From positions 1-54,489 of the forward strand of contig CAIXUG010000011.1 of NCBI GenBank assembly GCA_903922605.1: a DNA stretch of 54,489 bases, given 5' to 3'. The position numbers and the translations under genes are program-made. Each line of letters starts with the position of its first letter. Position 1 is the first letter of the stretch. Shown here one piece after another: positions 1 to 6,151 of this stretch. The notes under the pieces were generated by a model. The model ran no database searches. It worked only from the letters and a program-made list of their open reading frames with translations, and was not told the origin of the DNA. The DNA comes from an uncultured Verrucomicrobiota bacterium. Its GTDB lineage: Bacteria > Verrucomicrobiota > Verrucomicrobiia > Limisphaerales > UBA9464.

Positions 1-76
1 CCCGGATCGGCTTCCCGCCGTCCACTTCACGCAGCATCCGGATCTTCTCCTCAGTCGTGTGTCGCTTCCCTTTCAT
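1..76 (-). CDS. IS3-family transposase OrfA, N-terminus only
   Basis: From an ATG at 76-74 the minus strand encodes 25 residues beginning MKGKRHTTEEKIRMLREVDG, the start of the HTH domain of IS3-family OrfA proteins. The reading frame runs off the left edge. In this family OrfA is normally joined to the OrfB catalytic domain by programmed frameshifting; neither that site nor OrfB is visible. The call rests on this short but characteristic N-terminus. Confidence 0.7.
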   Translation of the reverse strand, partial: MKGKRHTTEEKIRMLREVDGGKPIR

Positions 77-141
77 GGTCTGGCCTTTCTTCGTTGCCCA
101 GACTCTCACTCCTCCTGGCTCAGTTTGGCGAGGTCAGGTCA
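1..141 (-). mobile_element. End of an IS3-family insertion sequence (partial)
   Basis: The left edge carries the 5' end of an IS3-type element that continues beyond the window. The probable outer terminus is near position 141, where the minus strand reads TGACCTGACC, an IS3-like TG-start end. Immediately beyond it an hsdR-derived reading frame resumes, so the element sits in or beside that gene. The other terminus and any target duplication lie outside the window, so the exact boundary is inferred from the end motif and from where hsdR homology begins. Confidence 0.65.
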
Positions 142-560
142 AGGTCTTCAGCGAGAAGCTCAAGAAAACCCTCAACGCCTACCACAATCGAGCCATCTCC
201 ACCATGGAGGTGATCGAGGAACTCATCCGCCTCGCCAAGGAACTCGACGCCGCGACCAAGGCGGGCAAGGAGATGGGCCTAACGGATGACGAGAAGGCTT
301 TTTACGACGCCCTTGCCGCGAACGCCTCCGCCGTGACCGCAATGGGCAACGACAAGCTCAAGCTCATTGCCGCCGAGCTGATCACCCAGGTGAAAAAGAG
401 CGTGACCATCGATTGGACCCTGCGAGAGAGCGCCCGCGCCAAAATCAAAGTCATGGTGAAGCGAATCCTGAACAAGTACGGCTACCCGCCCGATTTGCAG
501 GAGGAGGCGGTGAAGACCGTGCTTATGCAGGCGGAGTTGCTATGCGCGGAGTGGGTCTGA
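142..560 (+). pseudogene. hsdR: 3' remnant of type I restriction endonuclease subunit HsdR
   Basis: About 139 codons encode the C-terminal helical domain of EcoR124-type HsdR (DUF3387 region): the frame starts VFSEKLKK, runs through YHNRAISTMEVIEELI, the LTDDEKAFYDALA stretch, TIDWTLRESARAKIKV and KYGYPPDLQEEA, and stops at 558-560 after AELLCAEWV. In intact HsdR this domain contacts the methyltransferase core; the nuclease and DEAD-box motor domains lie upstream and are absent here. The frame enters from the IS3 terminus near 141, so insertion probably separated it from the rest of the gene. No hsdM or hsdS is visible. Remnant status is clear; whether the 5' part survives beyond the IS is unknown. 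Confidence 0.75.
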
Positions 561-948
561 AGGGAAGGGCCGGCTTACGGTGCATCCGCCCCGTGGTTAA
601 GTCAGAGCGGCGGCGGCTTTTCCAATTCCAAGGCGGTTAAGGTACTTCGCTCTTGCCTATTCGTCTTCCAGTTTTCTGAGCCGGCGAATCAACACAACTT
701 GCTTGGCATGTTACCCTTTTCCGTCCGGCCTGCGATCGTGACCAGCGAATGCAACTGCCTTTGGGGTTACTACGCAAAAGCCAATCCCGTCAATGAAGCC
801 GATTGGCGTTTTCCGTTTCCGCCCCCTTATAGGGTGCGGCTGAGAGCGGAAATCCGCGCCTTTTCCGCCGGAATTCCGGACGGAAAACGAGACGGAAAAC
901 ATGTTCCGCCATCCGCCATTCGCCTAGGGGTTTGGCGGTGGCGGAAGG
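561..948. other. Non-coding stretch with TTTTCCG repeats
   Basis: I find no convincing gene between the hsdR remnant and the end of the ATPase gene. Short frames here lack codon bias and recognisable motifs. The notable content is a set of TTTTCCG-type repeats and a palindrome, described separately, just downstream of the ATPase stop codon. Confidence 0.5.
717..900. repeat. Cluster of TTTTCCGTCCGG-type repeats with a large dyad
   Basis: TTTTCCGTCCGG occurs at 717-728 on the plus strand and at 876-887 on the minus strand. Related TTTTCCG copies start at 809 and 861, and GACGGAAAAC occurs twice at 879-888 and 891-900, 12 bp apart. Positions 861-887 form a near-perfect palindrome built around CCGGAATTCCGG (868-879), flanked by TTTTCCG and CGGAAAA, with a single extra base in the right arm. 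Direct plus inverted repeats beside a replication-type ATPase suggest an origin or protein-binding region; that role is inferred. Confidence 0.5.
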
Positions 949-2445
949 TCAGCCCAGCCCCGGCGGACGGGTGGCTCCCATCAGATAGGTGCCGTGGGGA
1001 TTACCTGACGCCAGATAGCCGAGGTCAACGGCCCGGCTCAATAGTCGCTCCACCGTTCGTTTGCTGGCGTTATGCGTCTGTTTCAGGCGGTCAGCGATCT
1101 TGCCGGTCTTACACTCACCACTTTCGACGACGCGCCATAGATCGGCCATGGTCAGGCTTGGTGTGTTGCTCTTCCCTTCGACCACCGCCCGCCATTCCGT
1201 GAGATTGAAGTCTGGGTCCAGGCCGTAGGCGAATGTTTCCGAGTCAAAGAGCAATCCACGCGTCTCAAAGCGTTCGCCGTTATTGGTTTTGCCGCAGGCG
1301 AGCACGAGTCGTTCGGCATCATCGCTGTCGCCGGGTGCTAGGTTCAACTGGGCCCGAGCGGTGGAGAACAGCACTTTGGATCCACGTACGAAGCCTCCGC
1401 CATCGAAGCAATCCGCCGCACGCTTGGCCTGGTCACGTCCCGTGCGAGCGTGAGCGACCACGAGTACCGCCGCGGTCGGCGCTTCCTGACGTAGGATGCC
1501 GAAGAGGTACGCCAACGCGTCGCGGGTGTCTTGGGTGTCGTTTTCGTTGCCGGGAATGAACGCAGCCCACGGGTCGAGCACCAAGACGTCCGGCTTGTGC
1601 GCTGCAAGAGTCGCGGCGAGCCGGGCGGCTGATTCGGACAGAATCATGACCCCATCGGCGGGCTCTACGAGGGCCACGAGACGCAGCTTGGTTTCTATGA
1701 GCGCCCATTCGTCGGCAGAGAAGTTCTTTTGCATCTGCCGCAGGTCGGTCTTCCAGCGGACCACGCTGTTTTCGTTCCCGACGAAGAGCCAGGTCGCGGG
1801 TGCGCCTTTGGTGGGCAGGCCGCACCAAGGCCGGCCGGTGATCTGGCAGAGGGCAAGCCAGAGTGAGAGACGCGACTTGCCCAAACCGCCTTGGCCCGCC
1901 AGCAGGCACAGCTCGCTTCGCCGCAAAAGGCCATCGCCCAGAAGGTCCTGTCCGGGAGGCGGTTCGTAGTTCAGGAATTCCGAGGGCTTCCAGACCGTGA
2001 AGGCGGAGCGGACGCGGGCCGCGACGGGATCCAACCGAACGGGAGAATGGGCTCGTTCAAGGTTGCGGATGGCGTTTTGGACCATTTCACGTCGCCCTCG
2101 GCAGTCTTCCAGTAGGTCCAGCGCGGCCCGGAAATCAGGCTCAAACCCGACGGCGACCTGAGCGTCGGTGAGTTCGGCATAGCTGGCCGAAGGGGGGCCG
2201 GATGCCGGTCCTGCGGTGTTCAGCGCGGCGATGAAGGCCGGCACGCTTGGCGTTCCATCGGGCGACAATACCTTCACCAGCGCCCGAAATACGTCGGGGT
2301 GGTGGTAGAAGTGGTCAGATCGCAAGTCCTTGGTCCAAGCGTGAGCCTCGACCACCTTTCCGTCGAGGAGAGCGAGAAGGATGTTACCGAGGGCGCGCTT
2401 TTCCTGGCGGGCGTCCGAGGGCGGTGGGAGATCGGCCAGGCTCAC
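949..2445 (-). CDS. DnaB/RepA-like AAA ATPase of an integrative element
   Basis: This 498-aa protein looks like a replicative helicase or ATPase of the RepA/AAA_25 type carried by plasmids and integrated elements. An N-terminal helical region (about 12-70) resembles a DnaB N-terminal domain. A Walker A motif GQGGLGKS lies near 184-191, a Walker B-like segment PDVLVLDPW near 285-293, and the C-terminal 60 residues look like a winged helix. I chose the GTG at 2445: GGAGGG lies six bases upstream, and the start overlaps the stop of the HTH gene (GTGTGA), which indicates translational coupling. A longer frame opens at 2553 but would overlap the HTH gene extensively. It is the last gene of the integrase module. 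A role in copying the excised element is inferred. Confidence 0.75.
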   Translation of the reverse strand: MSLADLPPPSDARQEKRALGNILLALLDGKVVEAHAWTKDLRSDHFYHHPDVFRALVKVLSPDGTPSVPAFIAALNTAGPASGPPSASYAELTDAQVAVGFEPDFRAALDLLEDCRGRREMVQNAIRNLERAHSPVRLDPVAARVRSAFTVWKPSEFLNYEPPPGQDLLGDGLLRRSELCLLAGQGGLGKSRLSLWLALCQITGRPWCGLPTKGAPATWLFVGNENSVVRWKTDLRQMQKNFSADEWALIETKLRLVALVEPADGVMILSESAARLAATLAAHKPDVLVLDPWAAFIPGNENDTQDTRDALAYLFGILRQEAPTAAVLVVAHARTGRDQAKRAADCFDGGGFVRGSKVLFSTARAQLNLAPGDSDDAERLVLACGKTNNGERFETRGLLFDSETFAYGLDPDFNLTEWRAVVEGKSNTPSLTMADLWRVVESGECKTGKIADRLKQTHNASKRTVERLLSRAVDLGYLASGNPHGTYLMGATRPPGLG

Positions 2446-2741
2446 ACAGTGCCCTCCGTCTGGCCCTCCGTGGTAGGCGCGATCCGCTGGCTGCGGCTGG
2501 CGGCGGTGTGGGAGGGCTTGCGGCGGGCGACCAAGAATCGCTCGCGGAGCCACGCGTCGCAGTCCGCGATTGGAAACAGCAGTTTCCGCGAGGAAACCCG
2601 TAAGACCGGGCAGCCAAAGGCTACCCAGTTGTCCACCGTCCGTGGCGAGGACGAGTGGCGTTTAGCAAAATCTTTCTTGCTGAGTGACGCGATCGGCGGG
2701 GTGGGGGTGTCGTTGTGATTGGATATAGTTTCGTTACGCAT
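2442..2741 (-). CDS. Excisionase-like helix-turn-helix protein
   Basis: This 99-aa protein has a MerR/excisionase-like DNA-binding core at about residues 20-70: LSKKDFAKRHSSSPRTVDNW, then VLRVSSRKLLFPIADCDAWL, the pattern of a helix-turn-helix followed by a wing. Proteins of this type select the excision direction of an integrase or regulate an element's genes. The start codon lies within the small palindrome CGTTACGCATAACG (2732-2745), and AACGCCC/GGGCGTT arms occur at 2742-2748 and 2772-2778, so autoregulation is plausible. Its stop overlaps the ATPase start. The iteron-like repeats at 2811-2869 are immediately upstream. The DNA-binding fold is fairly clear; the excisionase role is inferred. 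Confidence 0.6.
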   Translation of the reverse strand: MRNETISNHNDTPTPPIASLSKKDFAKRHSSSPRTVDNWVAFGCPVLRVSSRKLLFPIADCDAWLRERFLVARRKPSHTAASRSQRIAPTTEGQTEGTV

Positions 2742-2810
2742 AACGCCCAGTGCTTTAACACTCTCGATTTAGGGCGTTGGCGGGCTGTTTGGTGCTCAGC
2801 TCATGCGCAC

Positions 2811-2869
2811 GGATGCTTGTGGGAGGGTGGGACGATGCTTGCGGGCGGACGAGGGATGCTTACGGGAGG
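2811..2869. repeat. Three iteron-like direct repeats
   Basis: Three 15-bp copies of GATGCTTRYGGGMGG lie at 2812-2826, 2834-2848 and 2855-2869, starting 22 and 21 bp apart, about two helical turns, so bound proteins would sit on one face. They occupy the 177-bp gap between the 229-aa gene and the HTH gene, upstream of the HTH-ATPase pair. This is the arrangement of plasmid iterons or of excisionase/regulator binding sites. The repeats are directly visible; the function is inferred. Confidence 0.65.
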
Positions 2870-2918
2870 ATTTTGAGTTGCTCAAATCCGGTTTGAAGTG
2901 GGGAAGGGCACAAAAAAC

Positions 2919-3608
2919 TTATTTTTTCCCATAGCGCACATTGGATGCCTTGACGGCGCGATCATGGGTCATCTGTTTCTTGCTCTGGTTGTACCAGAGA
3001 AGGAAACGCCAAGAGAGATTGTCGTAATTATCCTCATTCAAGAGCCGGCTGCTGAGCTTCGCAATCGTATCGCCCGCCTCGGCGAGGGTGGTCTCCGGAG
3101 CCAGTCGATAATTCTCCATCGTGAAACCCGTGGGGTCAGCTTGCATTGCTTTGTCCACCCGCAAACCATACTTCAAGTAATCCCGGAACCGCTTTGTCCG
3201 CTCGCTTTCCGACTTGCCGGGCACGATGAGCGTTAAGAATTCTTTGAAGCTGATGGGGAACTTCTCTGGCCAAGGTCTGGATGGTTCTTTCGCGGCAAAT
3301 GCACGAGTATGTAGGTCAATGCCCGCTTCGCGCGCCACGGTCCGGCTCAGGGTGTCGCCGCAGGCCTTCCAAAGGTCAATCGCCTGGGTCGCGCAACCAT
3401 AAGCCTGTTCCCGGCCGAGCGGCCGGCCTTGGGCGAGGATGGCAGCGGTCTGCCACAATTCTTTTTGGCTCGGAAAGGAGTCCCGCCGCCGGAGTTCGAT
3501 CTGCGCGCGCTCGTTTGGCACGGAAGAAGGGGGCACGTCGGTCGCGGCCTTCTCAACCGAGTTCTCAGGCGGGATTGTGAGGGCTCCAGTGCTTTTTGGT
3601 TTGCTCAT
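2919..3608 (-). CDS. Unknown 229-aa protein of the integrase module
   Basis: I do not recognise this protein. It is hydrophilic, with no signal peptide or membrane segment. The N-terminal 45 residues are Pro/Ser-rich and probably disordered; the remainder looks helical and charged, with Trp-rich patches (RPWPEKFPISFKEFLTL, LSWRFLLWYNQSKKQ). Its ATG overlaps the integrase TGA by four bases (3605-3608), so the two are translationally coupled and probably function together. A role as a recombination accessory factor or element regulator is a guess from position only. Confidence 0.65.
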   Translation of the reverse strand: MSKPKSTGALTIPPENSVEKAATDVPPSSVPNERAQIELRRRDSFPSQKELWQTAAILAQGRPLGREQAYGCATQAIDLWKACGDTLSRTVAREAGIDLHTRAFAAKEPSRPWPEKFPISFKEFLTLIVPGKSESERTKRFRDYLKYGLRVDKAMQADPTGFTMENYRLAPETTLAEAGDTIAKLSSRLLNEDNYDNLSWRFLLWYNQSKKQMTHDRAVKASNVRYGKK

Positions 3609-4945
3609 AAGGCAGCGGGGAGGGGGATGACGTTATCGGCCGGAGCCGGGTAGATCGCGAAGTACCGCTTGGCGTCGGTTTCATTGGCAAGTCCACGATA
3701 ATGGCTATGGATGACTGCCACACTGTTGCCAGCTTCGAGGGAGGTGCGGGCAACGTCACCCCCGAGTGCGACGCGATACGTCACCCAGCTATGGCGGGCG
3801 CCGTTTTCCACGCGACGCACGTCGGCGGTCGTGCAGGCCTCGGTGACGCGCTTGGGTACGGCGGTCGCATGTTCGGGGAAAATGCGCGACAGCGCCGCCC
3901 CCCGGTGCGGCAGGAGCCAGCTGGCCGCATTGGCAGGAAGGGGCACCAGTCGGCGTGAGGCCGTCTTGGCGTCGCCGGCGCGCACGGTGACGTGACGTTG
4001 TTCGAAGTCCACGTCCTGCCAGCGCAGGCGGGCGACCTCGGCAGTCCGCAGGCCGCAGAAGAGACCGAGCACCAGGGCAGGCAGGACCACTTCGGGTGCC
4101 GCGCGCAACAGGGCTTCCGCTTCGGCGGGGGTCCAGAAATCGACGTCTCCGCCGCCGCGCACGGCTTCCCGCTCCAAGTCGCGGCAGGGATTCTCGGTCA
4201 GGATCCCCCGACGCCGATAGTGTTCGAACATTCCGCCCACCACTGTGGCGAAGTTTCGCCGGCTTTGGGCCGAAACCGGCTCGCCGTCCTCCCGGCGCAG
4301 GTCATCGAGCCAGCGCTGAAGGTCGGCGGTGGCGAAGTCGGCCAGAGCCTTGCCGGGGTGATCGGCGATAAACCGGCCCAACCGGGAGCGGAGATCCTGC
4401 AGCAGGCGAGGGGAACGGCGTTTGGACTCCTTGGCGTCGAAATAGGCATCCGCCGCTTTCGCCAGCGGCAAACGTTCACGGGAAGCCGGAGAGCGCTTGG
4501 CGAAGGCCTGGCAGGCTGCGACGACATTATGCGGGCCGACGAGCTTGGCGGCTTCCGCGAAAAGGGAGCAGGCGGTCTGCGGGTCGAGCTGAAACGGCGC
4601 AACAAGTTCTGTTGCGCGGAGGAGTTCCATGCGATCCGTCCCGGACATCTGGGCGCCGATGGCATCCCCGGCGTTCGTGAGGGCGGCGATGCGGGTGGCC
4701 TCCTTTTTGGCTTCCGCAAGGGTAGGGAGGGAGATGAGGACGCGCTTGCCGGAGGTATAGCTGGCCACCACGAAACGGGGCGAGCGACCGCGTTCAGAAG
4801 GCCTCGGATAGATGCTGACCGAGGTACGGCCGAGTTTGACGACGATGGGGGCGAAGGGGTCTTGCGAGTCCGTGCGAGTCGGTGCGGCCATGCGCGGACT
4901 GTTGCGCATTTGTTGCGCGGATTGCAACCACCGATTGCCGTCCAA
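3605..4945 (-). CDS. Tyrosine recombinase / site-specific integrase
   Basis: A 446-aa phage-type integrase with a SAM-like core-binding domain at about 160-250 and a catalytic domain at about 270-425. The visible active-site residues are Arg300 (GLRTAEVARL), Lys327, Arg384 and His385 (NGARHSW), His413 and the nucleophile Tyr416 in HSHYRG. The usual first His of the HxxR box is replaced by Asn381. An HYR-type motif around the tyrosine is common in verrucomicrobial and planctomycete integrases. The TTG at 4945 has a weak upstream AGG; ATGs at 4909 and 4891 are alternatives. The gene begins next to tRNA-Thr, its likely target, and its stop overlaps the next gene. Confidence 0.88.
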   Translation of the reverse strand: MDGNRWLQSAQQMRNSPRMAAPTRTDSQDPFAPIVVKLGRTSVSIYPRPSERGRSPRFVVASYTSGKRVLISLPTLAEAKKEATRIAALTNAGDAIGAQMSGTDRMELLRATELVAPFQLDPQTACSLFAEAAKLVGPHNVVAACQAFAKRSPASRERLPLAKAADAYFDAKESKRRSPRLLQDLRSRLGRFIADHPGKALADFATADLQRWLDDLRREDGEPVSAQSRRNFATVVGGMFEHYRRRGILTENPCRDLEREAVRGGGDVDFWTPAEAEALLRAAPEVVLPALVLGLFCGLRTAEVARLRWQDVDFEQRHVTVRAGDAKTASRRLVPLPANAASWLLPHRGAALSRIFPEHATAVPKRVTEACTTADVRRVENGARHSWVTYRVALGGDVARTSLEAGNSVAVIHSHYRGLANETDAKRYFAIYPAPADNVIPLPAAL

Positions 4946-4967
4946 GTTGCAACCTGTTGATTACCAC

Positions 4968-5042
<75 letters not shown>

Positions 5043-5409
5043 AATGAGGCGGGCAAGGCGGGAAGCCTTGCGCGCGGTGTATGTATGCTCCGGAAACGTG
5101 GGCGGCAAGTCTCATTTCCAGCCGGGAGCGAGGTGTGTGGCTTTGGTTTCGGGGCAATCCGCCGGGGAATGCGTCGCGGCGGCAAGTTTGACGGACATCC
5201 GGAGGGGCGCGAGGGATTCTGGCAGCGGATTCCACGAGCCGTTTCACGGAATTCCAGGGAATGCCGGTGGAACAAATTCCATTCCACCCATACCCCCAGA
5301 GTTTGGTGGAATGGAAATGCAATCACGGAGTCAGGGGTGAGGTTGACCAAACTACCGGGTAGGGTTCTGCCCTATTGTTGACGGAAAGGGCTCTGATAAA
5401 GACGCCCCC
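5043..5409. other. Non-coding stretch with a 12-bp inverted repeat
   Basis: No convincing gene lies between tRNA-Thr and the 65-aa gene; frames in both directions lack recognisable motifs. The arms TTCCATTCCACC (5277-5288) and GGTGGAATGGAA (5305-5316) form a perfect 12-bp inverted repeat with a 16-base loop and no adjacent T tract. It could be a protein-binding site or a decayed mobile-element end. The promoter of tRNA-Thr must lie just above 5042, but no clear -10/-35 pair is recognisable. Confidence 0.4.
5277..5316. repeat. Perfect 12-bp inverted repeat
   Basis: The arms at 5277-5288 and 5305-5316 are exact reverse complements around a 16-base loop. GGAATTCC and further TTCC/GGAA runs occur just upstream. 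There is no T tract, so it is not an obvious intrinsic terminator. Confidence 0.6.
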
Positions 5410-5607
5410 ATGAAAACTACAGGAGAGGAGAAAGAGGTCCGTCATTTTAGCGCCGGCGAAGAGGTGGGCTGCATCCTGACCGGCAAGATCGGCACGGTCG
5501 AAGCGGTCGAGGTGGATCCGAACTCCGAAGGTGACAACGTCTGGGTCAGTTTCGATGAGGGGAGAAGTCACCATAAAGTTTCCTCCCTCAATCTTGAGCC
5601 GGTTTAG
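5410..5607 (+). CDS. Small acidic protein, 65 aa, unknown
   Basis: A short acidic protein whose residues 13-60 alternate hydrophobic and charged positions with glycine turns (FSAGEEVGCILTGKIGTVEAV, then NVWVSFDEG), suggesting a small SH3/KOW-like beta-barrel; this is a fold guess. There is no signal peptide or membrane segment. Its last bases overlap the 3' end of the decayed LRR gene on the other strand. A clear ribosome-binding site is not visible, so it may not be expressed. Confidence 0.45.
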   Translation: MKTTGEEKEVRHFSAGEEVGCILTGKIGTVEAVEVDPNSEGDNVWVSFDEGRSHHKVSSLNLEPV

Positions 5608-6000
5608 AGAAAGTCCCAGATGGGCTGGGCGAGGTCGGTGGCGGCTTCGACCACAAAGCCCGGGCCTCGCGTGCCCGTCACATTGAAGCCGAACTGACCG
5701 TCCCGCACCCCGAAGCTGGCATCGGCGGTGAGGATCTGCGGATCCCATAGAACCGCTGGCCGTCCGACATGGTTGGCGCCTCAACCGACGGTTTCCGCAG
5801 GGGTTGGTCAGGTTGACGCAGTTGAAGAACGCCTGGTTGACGATGGTGAGGACGCTGTCCGGAATCGTGACGCTGGTAAGCTGGTAGGAGTCATGAAACG
5901 CGGACCATTCAAGGACCGTGACCGGCCAGCCGTTGATCACGGGGGTATGGCCAGAGCGTGATCCGGACTGGCGTATCATGGTAGGCACCGCCGCATAATC
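5604..6000 (-). pseudogene. Decayed relative of the BspA-like LRR_5 protein
   Basis: The minus strand holds fragments homologous to the intact gene at 6152-8404. Around 5937-5806 it encodes INGWPVTVL and LTSVTIPDSVLTIVNQAFFN, an LRR_5 unit. Then, in another frame, VGRPAVLWDPQILTADASFG and FVVEAATDLAQP follow to a TAA at 5604. These correspond to the N-terminal first repeat and the C-terminal tail of the intact protein, so most of the repeat region has been deleted and the pieces joined out of frame. Another shift precedes the LRR unit. It lies head-to-head with the intact gene. Confidence 0.75.
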
Positions 6001-6151
6001 GTGGTGACTACGCCGCGATTGACCTGTGGAAGCAAGACCCGGGCAAATGGTGAAGCAGAGAAGGCCGGTTCGAATTACCGGCTTGTATGCGGAACTTGCG
6101 GATCGTTCCATTGCTGAAATGAAGGAAGGTTTCCGAGCGAGGTGCAATCAT

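Noticed and set aside
699-1202. Plus-strand 167-codon frame overlapping the ATPase 3' end
   Set aside because: Overlaps the ATPase and the repeat cluster; no homology, no ribosome-binding site.
2811-2869. Possible CRISPR array
   Set aside because: Repeats are only 15 bp with spacers of 6-7 bp, far below CRISPR dimensions, and no cas genes are present.
5323-6147. A single 274-codon minus-strand gene
   Set aside because: Only its middle part matches an LRR_5 unit; the 3' part continues homology in another frame, so it is a chance frame over a pseudogene.
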